Notes under the pieces: model-generated
Databases searched by the model: none
Seen by the model: the letters and a program-made list of their open reading frames with translations, nothing else
What the model was told of the DNA's origin: nothing
Translations under genes and position numbers: made by a program
Shown here: in pieces, positions 8,281 to 16,548 of the stretch
Layout of the letters: each line of letters begins with the position of its first letter
Position numbering within the stretch: position 1 is the first letter of the stretch
NCBI RefSeq assembly: GCF_900177405.1
Contig: NZ_LT840185.1
Location: 372,001-436,000, forward strand
Origin: Allosphingosinicella indica
GTDB lineage: Bacteria > Pseudomonadota > Alphaproteobacteria > Sphingomonadales > Sphingomonadaceae
Reading direction: 5' to 3'
DNA: 64,000 nt

Positions 8281-8694
8281 ATGCTTCCGTTGCTATGCAC
8301 TTGCGCCCGGCTCAAGCGATCGACGCGGATCGTCAGCGCGCATTACGACGCCGCGCTGGCGCCTGCGGGGATCAGCGTCGCGCAATTCTCGTTGCTGCGG
8401 CAGTTGCAACGCGCGGGGCCATCGACGCTCAGCGATTTCGCCGCCGCGACGGCGTTCGATCGCACGACGCTCAACCGGACGCTGGCGCCGCTGGAGGCCA
8501 AGGGCTGGGTCGCATCCGGGCAAGGCCGCGACAAAAGAAGCCGCGTGGTGCGGATCACCGACGAGGCGCGCGCGGTGATGCGCAAGGCCACGCCGCTGTG
8601 GGAGAAGGCGCAGGCCGAGATCGGCGCGGCGCTTGGGGAGGAAGGCGCCGCGCTGGACGCTGCATTCGACCGGCTGGAGGGACTTGCGGCATGA
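8281..8694 (+). CDS. MarR-family transcriptional regulator
   Basis: This is a 137-residue winged-helix regulator. The N-terminal dimerisation helix (LCTCARLKRSTRIVSAHYDAA) is of the type seen in MarR proteins that begin with a Cys-containing segment. It is followed by the HTH (TLSDFAAATAFDRTTLNRTLAPLE) and a basic wing (GQGRDKRSRVV). The two N-terminal cysteines could sense oxidants or electrophiles, but this is inference. The ATG at 8281 is preferred over the in-frame TTG at 8245, because the latter is the -35 element. The stop overlaps the ATG of the MFS transporter, which is the probable regulated cargo. Confidence 0.85.
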   Translation: MLPLLCTCARLKRSTRIVSAHYDAALAPAGISVAQFSLLRQLQRAGPSTLSDFAAATAFDRTTLNRTLAPLEAKGWVASGQGRDKRSRVVRITDEARAVMRKATPLWEKAQAEIGAALGEEGAALDAAFDRLEGLAA

Positions 8695-9905
8695 GCCTGT
8701 TTGGGCCCGCGATGAAACGGCCGTGGACGGTGATCCTCACCGGCGCGGCGATCGTCACGCTGGCGATGGGCGTCCGCCAGTCGTTCGGGCTGTTCCTGCC
8801 GCAGATGAGCGTCGATCTCGGCATCGGCCGCGGCGACTTCGGCATGGCGCTGGCGATCCAGAACCTACTCTTCGGCCTCGCGCAGCCCTTGGTCGGCGCG
8901 CTCGGCGATCGCTACGGCGCGGGGCGTGTCGTCGCCGGCGGCACCCTGCTCTACGTCGTCGGCATGCTCGCCGCCGCCTGGGCGGACAGCGCGTTGGGGC
9001 TGACGCTTTCGTTCGGCATCCTCATCGGCATGGCGCTTTCGGCGACGACCTTCGTCACCGTGCTCGGGGCGGTCGGCCGCGTGGTGCCCGCCGAGAAGCG
9101 CGGCATGGCATTCGGGCTCGTCACCGCGGGCGGATCGCTCGGCCAGTTCCTCGTCGTCCCCGCCGCGCAGATGCTGCTCGGCGATCTCGGCTATCGGCTT
9201 GCGCTGGTCGTGCTCGCGGGGCTCATCGCGACGATGATCGTGCTGGCGATCGGCGTCGCCGGGCGGCCGGGCGCGGGCAGCCAGCAGGCGGAGCCTGCGC
9301 AGACGATGCGCGCCGCGCTCGCCGAGGCGGCGGGGCATCGCGGCTATTGGCTGCTCAACGCCGGCTTCTTCGTCTGCGGCTTCCACATCGCCTTCATCGC
9401 GACGCATTTTCCCGCCTATCTCAGCGATCGCGGCCTCGGCCTCGAGGTCGGCGCGAGCGCGCTGGCGCTGGTCGGCCTGTTCAACATCTTTGGCTCCTAC
9501 CTCGCCGGCTTGTCCGCGGACCGGCTGCGCAAGAAATATGTGCTGAGCGCCATCTATGCCGCGCGATCGGTGGTGATCATACTGTTCCTGCTCGCGCCCC
9601 TCAGCGCCGCGAGCGCGCTCGTCTTCGCCGCCGCGATGGGCTTCCTGTGGCTCGGCACCGTGCCGCTGACCAGCGGCCTCGTCGGCCAGATCTTCGGCGT
9701 GCGCTATCTCTCCACGCTCTATGGCATCGTCTTCCTCAGCCATCAGGTCGGCAGCTTCTTCGGCGCCTGGGCGGCGGGCTATGCCTATGACCTTTCCGGC
9801 AATTACGACTTCGCCTGGGCCGCCTCGATCGCGCTCGGGCTGTTCGCAGCGATCGTCCACCTTCCCATCGCCGACCGGCCGGTCGCGCGCCTCCGGCCCG
9901 CATGA
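8691..9905 (+). CDS. MFS transporter
   Basis: This is a 404-residue major facilitator with about 12 hydrophobic segments. The loop motif GALGDRYGAGRVVAGG after helix 2 is the MFS motif A position, and its counterpart GLSADRLRKKYVL appears in the second half. It belongs to the MFS_1/OFA-like group with a FGLFLPQM start. The substrate is unknown. Because it is translationally coupled to a MarR regulator, a small toxic or signalling compound is the likely substrate (inference). Its stop overlaps the start of a 41-residue membrane peptide. Confidence 0.88.
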   Translation: MSLFGPAMKRPWTVILTGAAIVTLAMGVRQSFGLFLPQMSVDLGIGRGDFGMALAIQNLLFGLAQPLVGALGDRYGAGRVVAGGTLLYVVGMLAAAWADSALGLTLSFGILIGMALSATTFVTVLGAVGRVVPAEKRGMAFGLVTAGGSLGQFLVVPAAQMLLGDLGYRLALVVLAGLIATMIVLAIGVAGRPGAGSQQAEPAQTMRAALAEAAGHRGYWLLNAGFFVCGFHIAFIATHFPAYLSDRGLGLEVGASALALVGLFNIFGSYLAGLSADRLRKKYVLSAIYAARSVVIILFLLAPLSAASALVFAAAMGFLWLGTVPLTSGLVGQIFGVRYLSTLYGIVFLSHQVGSFFGAWAAGYAYDLSGNYDFAWAASIALGLFAAIVHLPIADRPVARLRPA

Positions 9906-10027
9906 CCGCACCGCACCCTCTCCTGCTGATCGGGGCCGCGGCCGCCATGGCCGCGCTCGGCCTGATGCTCTGGCAGCGCGAGGGGATCATGGTGGCGCTT
10001 AGCGGGCTCGTCGCCTACTGCCTCTGA
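9902..10027 (+). CDS. 41-residue predicted membrane peptide
   Basis: This short frame has an ATG overlapping the stop of the MFS gene (ATGA) and a TGA at 10025-10027. The product is almost entirely one or two hydrophobic helices with a short WQREG turn between them, so it would sit in the inner membrane. No function is known to me. Its position as third gene of the marR-MFS unit and the exact overlap support it as real. An MFS-associated small subunit or a stray reading frame are both possible. Confidence 0.45.
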   Translation: MTAPHPLLLIGAAAAMAALGLMLWQREGIMVALSGLVAYCL

Positions 10028-10075
10028 CTTGACCGCTCCCCCGCCCCAAGCGAAAGGCGGGCGGTGCATGGACGG

Positions 10076-10888
10076 ATGAGGAAGAGCCGCGGCAAGGGCG
10101 GGCTGTGGGAGACCGTGCGTTTCGCCGCGATCCTCTTCGTCATCGCGCTGCTGCTCCGCACCTTCATCGTCGCGCCGTTCAGCATCCCCTCCGGATCGAT
10201 GCTGCCGACGCTGATGATCGGCGATTTTCTGTTCGTCGCCAAATGGCCTTACGGCTATTCCGCCGCGTCGCTGCCCTTCGGCGCAGGGAGCGACGGCGAG
10301 CGCTGGCTAGGCGCGGCGCCCGAGCGCGGCGACGTGGTGGTGTTCCGCTATCCGGGCGGCGGTGACGACGATTATATCAAGCGCGTGATCGGCCTCCCCG
10401 GCGACACGGTGCAGATGCGGGATGGCTCGCTTTGGCTCAACGGCGAGCCGGTGCCCAAGACGCGGATCGCCGATTATCTGATGCCGATCAGCCTCAACAG
10501 CCCGTGCCGCACCGTCGGCGAGGAGAGTGAGCGGATCGTCGAGGGGCCGGACGGCGCACCGGTCTGCGCCTACCCGCGCTATCGCGAGACGCTGCCCGGC
10601 GGGCGGAGCTATGCGATCCTCGACCAGGCGCGCATCCCCGCCGACGACACGTTGCCGATCGCGGTGCCCGAAGGCCATTATTTCGTGATGGGCGACAATC
10701 GCGACGACAGCGAGGACAGCCGCTTCCCGACATCGGTGGGCGGCGTCGGGCTGCTGCCCGCGGACAAATTGATCGGCCGCGCCGCGATCCTGTTCTTCTC
10801 GACCGACGGATCGGCGGCTTTCAGCAATCCGGCGAGCTGGGTGCGCGCGGCGCGCTGGGACCGGATCGGCCGGAGCGTCGAACGATGA
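10076..10888 (+). CDS. lepB: Signal peptidase I
   Basis: This membrane-bound protease removes signal peptides from exported proteins at the outer face of the inner membrane. A single N-terminal transmembrane helix (about 16-34) precedes the catalytic Ser41 in PSGSMLPTL and the general base Lys102 in YIKRVIGLPGD. The C-terminal MGDNRDDSEDSR box is also present. The ATG at 10076 gives 270 residues; a GTG at 10064 in the same frame is an alternative. The stop overlaps the start of rnc, and the lepB-rnc-era order is the conserved proteobacterial arrangement. Confidence 0.93.
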   Translation: MRKSRGKGGLWETVRFAAILFVIALLLRTFIVAPFSIPSGSMLPTLMIGDFLFVAKWPYGYSAASLPFGAGSDGERWLGAAPERGDVVVFRYPGGGDDDYIKRVIGLPGDTVQMRDGSLWLNGEPVPKTRIADYLMPISLNSPCRTVGEESERIVEGPDGAPVCAYPRYRETLPGGRSYAILDQARIPADDTLPIAVPEGHYFVMGDNRDDSEDSRFPTSVGGVGLLPADKLIGRAAILFFSTDGSAAFSNPASWVRAARWDRIGRSVER

Positions 10889-11547
10889 GCGCGATCACCG
10901 CCTGGATCACCTCAGCGACCGGCCACACGCCGCACGATGCCGCGCTGTTCGAACGCGCGCTGACCCATTCGAGCCGCGGCGGCGCTGACTACGAGCGGCT
11001 GGAGTTCCTGGGCGATCGCGTGCTCGGCCTCATCATGGCGTCGCTGCTCTACCGCCTCTATCCCGACGAGCCTGAGGGCAAATTGTCGAACCGGTTCAAC
11101 GCCCTGGTCACGCGCGAGACCTGCGCCGACGTGGCCCGCGATCTCGGCATCGGCGCACAGGTGATCCTCGGCAAGCAGGCGCGTGACGACGGCGCCGCGG
11201 ACAGCGACAATGTGCTGGGCGACGTGGTCGAGGCGCTGATCGGCGCGATCTACCTGGAAGGCGGGCTGGAAGCGGCGGAGGCCTTCGTGCGCCGCGCCTG
11301 GGGCGACCGCGCCGAACGTCAGGCGAGCGCGCCCAAACACCCTAAGTCCACGCTTCAGGAATTGGCGGCCGCCAAGGGCGCCAAGCCCCCTGTCTACCGC
11401 CTCGTCCACCGCTCCGGCCCCCACCACGCCCCGCGCTTTACCGTGGAAGTGGAACTGCCGGGCCTCGGAACCGCAACCGCCGAAGGCGCGTCCAAGCAGG
11501 AAGCGGAAAAGGCGGCGGCACTGGCGCTGCTTGATGAACTGGGATGA
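10885..11547 (+). CDS. rnc: Ribonuclease III
   Basis: This enzyme cleaves double-stranded RNA in rRNA precursors and structured mRNAs. The 220-residue product has the signature ERLEFLGDRVLGL (residues 37-49) with the metal-binding acidic residues, a second acidic cluster DNVLGDVVEALIGAIY, and a C-terminal double-stranded RNA-binding domain (from about 150). It is coupled by ATGA overlaps to lepB before it and to the open frame leading into era after it. Confidence 0.95.
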   Translation: MSAITAWITSATGHTPHDAALFERALTHSSRGGADYERLEFLGDRVLGLIMASLLYRLYPDEPEGKLSNRFNALVTRETCADVARDLGIGAQVILGKQARDDGAADSDNVLGDVVEALIGAIYLEGGLEAAEAFVRRAWGDRAERQASAPKHPKSTLQELAAAKGAKPPVYRLVHRSGPHHAPRFTVEVELPGLGTATAEGASKQEAEKAAALALLDELG

Positions 11548-11591
11548 CCCGCAACAAGCTCAGGCGGGCAGTAATGATGATTGAGAAAATA

Positions 11592-12491
11592 ATGGATAAT
11601 CAGACAAAATGCGGCCTGGTTGCCGTCGTGGGTGCGCCCAATGCGGGGAAGTCGACGATCGTCAACTGGCTGGTCGGCCAGAAGGTGGCGATCGTCAGCC
11701 CCAAGGCTCAGACGACGCGGACGCGGCTGATGGGCGTCGCGATCGCGGGCGCGGCGCAGATATTGCTGGTCGATACGCCCGGCATCTTCGAGCCGCGGCG
11801 CCGGCTCGACCGGGCGATGGTCGCCGCAGCCTGGGGCGGCGCGCAGGATGCGGACCTCATCGCGCTGGTGATCGACGCTTCGACCGGCTTCACCAAGCGG
11901 ATCGAGACAATGCTCGACACGATCGAAGGCCGCAGCGAGCCGCGCATCCTGGTGCTCAACAAGGTCGACGCGACGGCGAAGAACGATCTGCTGACGCTCG
12001 CCGCGCAGCTCACCGAGCGGATGACCTTCGAGGCGGTGTTCATGGTCTCGGCGACGAGCGGCGATGGCATGATCAACCTCAAGGCCGCGCTCGCCGAGCG
12101 GATGCCCGATGGCCCGTGGCACTTCCCCGAGGATCAGGTGTCGGACGCGACCGACCGGATGCTCGCTGCGGAAGTGACGCGCGAGCAGCTCTACCTCCAG
12201 CTCCATGCCGAGCTCCCTTATGCGAGCGCGGTCGAGACCGAGAAATATGAGGAGCGCAAGGACGGATCGGTCGCGATCCACCAGCAAATTCTCGTCGGTC
12301 GCGCGAGCCAGCGCGCGATCGTGCTCGGCAAGAACGGTGCGCGGCTGAAGGCGATCGGCACCGCGGCGCGCGAGCAGCTCGCGGCGCTGCTCGGGCACAA
12401 GGTCCACCTCTTCCTCCACGTCAAGGTGAAGCCCGACTGGGAGGAGGACCGGGGCCTCTACCGCGACATCGGCCTCGATTGGGTGGAGTGA
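11592..12491 (+). CDS. era: GTPase Era
   Basis: Era binds GTP and 16S rRNA and assists maturation of the small ribosomal subunit. The N-terminal GTPase motifs are all visible: GAPNAGKST (14-22), the switch region with TRTRLMG, DTPG, and NKVD. A C-terminal KH domain contains the GKNGARLKAIG loop. The start at 11592 places six residues before the conserved CGLVAVVGAP, as in relatives, and GAG lies seven bases upstream. In-frame ATGs at 11544 (overlapping the rnc stop) and 11574 are alternatives. The stretch 11570-11610 is unusually AT-rich for this genome, which fits a leader or initiation region. Confidence 0.93.
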   Translation: MDNQTKCGLVAVVGAPNAGKSTIVNWLVGQKVAIVSPKAQTTRTRLMGVAIAGAAQILLVDTPGIFEPRRRLDRAMVAAAWGGAQDADLIALVIDASTGFTKRIETMLDTIEGRSEPRILVLNKVDATAKNDLLTLAAQLTERMTFEAVFMVSATSGDGMINLKAALAERMPDGPWHFPEDQVSDATDRMLAAEVTREQLYLQLHAELPYASAVETEKYEERKDGSVAIHQQILVGRASQRAIVLGKNGARLKAIGTAAREQLAALLGHKVHLFLHVKVKPDWEEDRGLYRDIGLDWVE

Positions 12492-12548
12492 GCCGCAGCC
12501 GCGACGAGCCGGGTTGGCATCGCCGCGCCGATACCGCAGGGTGCGGCC

Positions 12549-13346
12549 ATGGACGAAAGCGACGCCCCCCGCCGCCCGAACCGGGCCTTGATCCTGATCC
12601 TTCTGCTGTTCGTCGCCGGTGCGGCGGGCGCGGCGATCTGGTGGGCGGCGAAGCCCGGCGATCCGCTCGGCCCGCAGGCGGCAGCTCCCACCCCCGCCCC
12701 CGATGCGCCGACCGGCGTCCGCGCACTCGAACCGAAGGCGCAGCTCGCCGCCGCGTTCCAGACCGTGTTCGGCCAGGCCGGCGAATCGAAAGTGACCGAG
12801 GGCGACAAGACTTATGCGGTGACGCCCGCGACGATCGAATGGATCGGAGACACCGCCGCGCTGGTGACGCTGGCGCGCGACATGGACGACTGCCACGCCT
12901 GCAGCGGCGCGATGGGCGTCTATTATCTGAAGCCCGAGGGCGACGGCTTCGCGGTGACCGGGCGGTGGCCGGTGATCGTGCCCGGCTCCTCCTTCGGCGC
13001 CGCGACGAGCGGTTGGACGGTCCGCCGCGATCTCGCCTCACACCCGGTGATCGCGAGCGAGGGCGGCTTCACCGGCCAGGGCTACACCTGTAGCTGGACC
13101 AACCTCGCCGAACTCGCGCCGACCGCGCCGGTGCTGCTAGCGACGGTGCGCACCGGATTTAGCGATGCCGGCGCGCGGGTCGACAATGCGCCGGCGACCG
13201 AATGGGACGGCAAGATCGTCAATCCGAAGGCGGACCAGTCGTTCGACGTCGTCTTTGCGGGCAGCGACCGCTTCACCGAGACGTGGCGGCGCGACGGCGA
13301 GGTCTATGCGCCGGAAGAGCCGTCGCGGCTCGACGAGCATTGCTGA
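12549..13346 (+). CDS. Membrane-anchored protein of unknown function
   Basis: This 265-residue protein has a short basic cytoplasmic start, one transmembrane helix (about 14-34), an Ala/Pro-rich linker and a periplasmic domain of about 210 residues. The periplasmic part has six cysteines, including CHAC near residue 116 and a final C-terminal Cys, so disulfides are likely. I do not recognise the domain. It lies downstream of era in the same direction with a 57-base gap, and its stop is nine bases from the convergent sirtuin gene. Confidence 0.7.
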   Translation: MDESDAPRRPNRALILILLLFVAGAAGAAIWWAAKPGDPLGPQAAAPTPAPDAPTGVRALEPKAQLAAAFQTVFGQAGESKVTEGDKTYAVTPATIEWIGDTAALVTLARDMDDCHACSGAMGVYYLKPEGDGFAVTGRWPVIVPGSSFGAATSGWTVRRDLASHPVIASEGGFTGQGYTCSWTNLAELAPTAPVLLATVRTGFSDAGARVDNAPATEWDGKIVNPKADQSFDVVFAGSDRFTETWRRDGEVYAPEEPSRLDEHC

Positions 13347-13355
13347 GCGGGCCGC

Positions 13356-14060
13356 TCAGCCCGCCAGCATCTCCTCTACCCACTCCGGGACCAGCCGCCC
13401 CGCGGGGCCGATCCGGCTTTCGTGGAAAAAGACGCTACCCAGGCTCGGCTCGAGATTGAGCTCCAAGGTCCGCGCACCGGCGTAGCGCGCCGTCTGGACA
13501 TAGCCCGCGGCGGGATAGACCGCGCCCGACGTACCGATCGAGACGAACAGGTCCGCATCCATCAGCGCGCGGTCGATCCGCTCCATCTCGTAGGGCATCT
13601 CGCCGAACCAGACGATATCCGGGCGGAGGTGGCCGGGCGCATTGCAGACGGTGCAGGACGGCCCGTCCGATATGGGTGCATCCCAAGGCATCCGGGCATC
13701 GCACGCAAGACACCAGGCGGATTTGAGCTCGCCATGCATATGGAGCAGCCGCTTCGCCCCGGCGCGCTCGTGCAAATCATCGACGTTCTGGGTGACGATG
13801 AGGAGATCGCCCGGCCAGTGGGCATCGAGCCGCGCAAGCGCTTCATGCGCCGCATTCGGCTCCACCTCCGCCAGCTTCGCGCGCCGCGCATCGTAGAAGG
13901 CCTGCACCAGCACCGGATTGCGCGCGAAGGCCTCGGGCGTCGCGACATCTTCGACGCGATGACCCTCCCACAGCCTGTCCGGTCCGCGGAAGGTGGCGAC
14001 TCCGGACTCGGCCGATATGCCCGCGCCGGTGAGGACGACGATGCTGCGAATTGCTTGCAT
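13356..14060 (-). CDS. cobB: NAD-dependent protein deacylase, sirtuin class III
   Basis: This enzyme removes acyl groups from lysines using NAD. The product is 234 residues. GAGISAES (12-19) and QNVDDLH (91-97) form the NAD site, His109 is the catalytic base, and Cys117, Cys120, Cys136 and Cys139 form the zinc site. Tyr56 and Arg59 (YDAR) match the Tyr-x-x-Arg pair that gives class III sirtuins preference for succinyl/malonyl lysines, so desuccinylase activity is likely. The gene stands alone, divergent from a small secreted protein. Confidence 0.92.
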   Translation of the reverse strand: MQAIRSIVVLTGAGISAESGVATFRGPDRLWEGHRVEDVATPEAFARNPVLVQAFYDARRAKLAEVEPNAAHEALARLDAHWPGDLLIVTQNVDDLHERAGAKRLLHMHGELKSAWCLACDARMPWDAPISDGPSCTVCNAPGHLRPDIVWFGEMPYEMERIDRALMDADLFVSIGTSGAVYPAAGYVQTARYAGARTLELNLEPSLGSVFFHESRIGPAGRLVPEWVEEMLAG

Positions 14061-14120
14061 GGCCGTAGCTTAGCCGCACACAGTCATCGCTCACAATCTT
14101 GCCCGTTCTCACACCTGCGG

Positions 14121-14150
14121 TTTACACGGGCCCCGGTGTGTGGTTACTAT
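14121..14150 (+). promoter_or_regulatory. Sigma-70-type promoter for the small secreted protein
   Basis: TTTACA (14121-14126) and TACTAT (14145-14150) are 18 bases apart and resemble housekeeping -35 and -10 boxes. Transcription would start near 14157, about 30 bases before the ATG at 14187. Confidence 0.5.
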
Positions 14151-14186
14151 AGGACGGTATTTTCCGAATCCGATGGAGTGACGTAA

Positions 14187-14459
14187 ATGCGTGGCATGTT
14201 GATTTTGGCCGTTGCCGCTACGGCCGCGCTGGGCGCTCCCGCCCTCGCGCAATCGGGCGCGAGCAATATCAAGACCGGCGAGAAGATGGACAGCGACAAG
14301 GTGATCTGCCGCAAGGTGGAGCCGGCGACCGGTTCGCGTCTCGGATCTAAGCGCGTTTGCGCCACGGCGCGCGAGTGGGCGCAGGCCGACGAGCGTTCGC
14401 GCGAGGCGCGCCAGGACATCGACAAGCTGCAGCAGCAGCGGGCCGTCAACGGCCAGTAA
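14187..14459 (+). CDS. Small secreted protein, 90 residues
   Basis: A signal peptide (residues 1-21, ending ALAQ) precedes a mature part of about 69 residues. The mature part has two cysteines (VICRK and RVCATAREW) that probably form one disulfide and then a charged, Gln-rich helical tail. The pattern K.ICR.....GSRLG..RVC occurs in a family of small sphingomonad periplasmic proteins that I recall only as hypothetical. It is a single-gene unit with its own promoter and a textbook terminator, which suggests substantial expression. Confidence 0.75.
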   Translation: MRGMLILAVAATAALGAPALAQSGASNIKTGEKMDSDKVICRKVEPATGSRLGSKRVCATAREWAQADERSREARQDIDKLQQQRAVNGQ

Positions 14460-14480
14460 GTCCGCTCCGTTTTCCAGAAG

Positions 14481-14518
14481 GCCGCGCGGAATCAGCGATT
14501 CCGCGCGGCTTTTCTTTT
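14481..14518 (+). terminator. Rho-independent terminator
   Basis: A perfect 13-base-pair stem GCCGCGCGGAATC (14481-14493) pairs with 14497-14509 around an AGC loop and is followed by TTTTCTTTT. It ends the transcript of the 90-residue secreted protein. Confidence 0.9.
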
Positions 14519-14559
14519 GCCGCATTGGCCGCGGCGCCGGGACCGGCTAGGCGGGTGCG

Positions 14560-15264
14560 ATGACTGCCATCGGACTGTTCGGCGCTGGCGGGCGCATGGG
14601 CCAGGCGATCCGCGCCGAAGCGAACGCGCGCGGGGACGTGACCATCGTCGCGCCCGACGCCGGCGCTGTCGTGCTGATCGACTTCACCTCCCCCACGATA
14701 TTCGACGCGCAGCTCGCCCAAGCCCTGCGCGCCAGCCTGCCGATCGTCGTCGGCACGACCGGCCTCTCCTCGGAGCAGCAGACGGCAATCGACGAGGCGA
14801 CGGCAGAGATTGCGGTGCTCGAATCGGCGAACATGTCGCTGGGCGTGAACCTCGTCGCGCATCTGGTGCGCGAGGCCGCGGCGCGGCTCGGGCCGAACTG
14901 GGATATCGAAATCGCCGAAATGCACCACCGCCACAAGGTGGATGCCCCATCGGGTACCGCGCTGATGCTGGGCCGCGCGGCGGCTGACGGGCGCAAGATC
15001 GACCTCGATGCCAATTCCGAACGCGGCCGCGACGGCAATGCAGGACCGCGCGAGGCCGGCGCGATTGGCTTCGCGTCGCTGCGCGGCGGCAGCGTCGCGG
15101 GCGAGCATCAGGTGATCTTCGCCACCGAAGGCGAGCGCGTCGAGATCGGCCATCGCGCCGAAAGTCGCGCGATTTTTGCCAAAGGCGCGGTCGCCGCGGC
15201 CTTGTGGCTGAAGGACCGCCCCGCCGGCCGCTATACGATGGCCGACGTTCTGGGCCTTTCGTGA
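14560..15264 (+). CDS. dapB: 4-hydroxy-tetrahydrodipicolinate reductase
   Basis: This enzyme reduces 4-hydroxy-tetrahydrodipicolinate with NAD(P)H in lysine and diaminopimelate synthesis. The product is 234 residues. [10 protein letters not shown] (8-17) is the dinucleotide-binding loop, VGTTGLS carries the conserved Gly/Thr contacts, and [15 protein letters not shown] is the catalytic His/Lys and substrate segment. The stop overlaps the GTG start of nth, so the two are co-translated even though their roles are unrelated. Confidence 0.94.
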   Translation: MTAIGLFGAGGRMGQAIRAEANARGDVTIVAPDAGAVVLIDFTSPTIFDAQLAQALRASLPIVVGTTGLSSEQQTAIDEATAEIAVLESANMSLGVNLVAHLVREAAARLGPNWDIEIAEMHHRHKVDAPSGTALMLGRAAADGRKIDLDANSERGRDGNAGPREAGAIGFASLRGGSVAGEHQVIFATEGERVEIGHRAESRAIFAKGAVAAALWLKDRPAGRYTMADVLGLS

Positions 15265-15950
15265 CCAAGGACGAGATCGCCGAATTCTTCCGCCTGCTGG
15301 CCGAGCGGACGCCCAATCCCGAAACCGAGCTCGATTACGTCAATGATTATACACTGCTGGTCGCGGTCGTGCTCTCGGCGCAGGCGACCGATGCCGGCGT
15401 GAACAAGGCGACGAAGGCGCTGTTCGAGGAGGTCCGGACGCCGCAAGCGATGGTCGCGCTGGGCGAGGCGAAATTGCGCCACCACATCCGCACGATCGGC
15501 CTGTTCAACACCAAGGCCAAGAACGTGATCGCCTTGTCCGAAGCGCTGATTGCGAAGCATGGCGGGGCGGTGCCCGCGGACCGCGATGCGCTGATGAAGC
15601 TGCCCGGCGTCGGCCGCAAGACCGCCAATGTGGTGATGAACACCGCATTCGGCGCCGAGACCTTCGCGGTGGATACCCACATCTTCCGCGTCTCCAACCG
15701 CACCGGCCTCGCCCCCGGCAAGGATGTGCTGGCAGTGGAGCGCAAGCTCGAAAAGCGCGTGCCGCAGCCCTACCGGCTCGGCGCGCATCACTGGCTGATC
15801 CTCCACGGCCGCTACGTCTGCAAGGCGCGGCGGCCGGAATGCTGGCGCTGCGTCGTGCGGCACATCTGCCGTTACAAGGCGAAGACGCCGCCGCCGGGAA
15901 CCGGACCGGCGCCTCGCGCGTCGCGAGGGCACGGACAAGCGAAGGAGTAA
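15261..15950 (+). CDS. nth: Endonuclease III (DNA glycosylase/AP lyase)
   Basis: This enzyme excises oxidised pyrimidines. Its 229 residues include the helix-hairpin-helix [12 protein letters not shown] with the catalytic Lys, the catalytic Asp of VDTHIFR, and a 4Fe-4S cluster motif Cys-x6-Cys-x2-Cys-x5-Cys near the C-terminus ([19 protein letters not shown]). The start is GTG 15261, which overlaps the dapB stop as GTGA. The longer in-frame start at 15204 would overlap dapB by 60 bases and adds residues not seen in the family. Confidence 0.94.
   Translation: MTKDEIAEFFRLLAERTPNPETELDYVNDYTLLVAVVLSAQATDAGVNKATKALFEEVRTPQAMVALGEAKLRHHIRTIGLFNTKAKNVIALSEALIAKHGGAVPADRDALMKLPGVGRKTANVVMNTAFGAETFAVDTHIFRVSNRTGLAPGKDVLAVERKLEKRVPQPYRLGAHHWLILHGRYVCKARRPECWRCVVRHICRYKAKTPPPGTGPAPRASRGHGQAKE
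15897..15922 (+). promoter_or_regulatory. Possible EcfG-type promoter for the DUF6491-like lipoprotein
   Basis: GGAAC (15897-15901), 17 bases and CGTC (15919-15922) match the alphaproteobacterial stress-sigma consensus GGAAC-N16/17-CGTT with one mismatch. It lies inside the 3' end of nth, 34 bases before the ATG at 15957. Chance occurrence is possible. Confidence 0.4.
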
Positions 15951-15956
15951 GACGTC

Positions 15957-16349
15957 ATGCGTATCGCCATTTCCCTGGCCGCGGGAGCGGCGCTGCTCGC
16001 CGGCTGCGCGCAGGTCGATGCCCGGACCGCGGATCGCAACGCGGTGACAGAGGCGAAGGTGGTCGGCGCGCCCGAGGATTGCGTGCTGCTGCGCGGCATC
16101 CGCTCCACCCGCGTGCGCGACGACCGGACGATCGATTTCCAGATGATCAACGGCGACGTGATGCGCAACACGCTGCCCAACCAGTGCCCCGGCCTCGGCT
16201 TCGACCGCGCTTTCTCCTACAACACCTCGCTCTCCCGGCTCTGCTCGGTCGATACGATCACCGTGGTGGAAAGCAGCACCGCCGCCAGCCGCGGTGCGAC
16301 CTGCGGGCTCGGCAAGTTCCAGAAGGTCGAGCTGCCCACGACGCGCTGA
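15957..16349 (+). CDS. Lipoprotein of the DUF6491 type
   Basis: This is a 130-residue predicted lipoprotein with lipobox LLAGC (Cys16). The mature domain shows [20 protein letters not shown], then [15 protein letters not shown] and [18 protein letters not shown], which is the conserved Cys- and Arg-containing pattern I associate with DUF6491. The function is unknown. GAAGGAGT upstream is a good ribosome-binding site. It may be transcribed from the stress-type promoter at 15897-15922 as well as with dapB-nth. Confidence 0.75.
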   Translation: MRIAISLAAGAALLAGCAQVDARTADRNAVTEAKVVGAPEDCVLLRGIRSTRVRDDRTIDFQMINGDVMRNTLPNQCPGLGFDRAFSYNTSLSRLCSVDTITVVESSTAASRGATCGLGKFQKVELPTTR

Positions 16350-16391
16350 CGCTTGCGGGCGGGCGCGGGACGCTCTAATCGCCGACGCGAC

Positions 16392-16468
16392 GCACCCATA
16401 GCTCAGCTGGATAGAGCGCTGCCCTCCGAAGGCAGAGGCCAGAGGTTCGAATCCTCTTGGGTGCGCCA
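16392..16468 (+). tRNA. tRNA-Arg, anticodon CCG
   Basis: The cloverleaf is complete. The acceptor stem GCACCCA pairs with TGGGTGC, the D arm is GCTC...GAGC, and the anticodon stem CTGCC/GGCAG holds the loop CTCCGAA, giving CCG, which reads CGG. The T arm is AGAGG-TTCGAAT-CCTCT. The discriminator base G is followed by an encoded CCA. It is 77 bases long. A lower-GC patch with frameshifted genes starts directly after its 3' end. Confidence 0.97.
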
Positions 16469-16548
16469 TTTCCTTTTAAAGATAAGCACCGCAAGTCGGG
16501 GCTGGGTCTGCCAAGCGCACGGTCAGGGTCGTAGCCGGACACGCCCGA

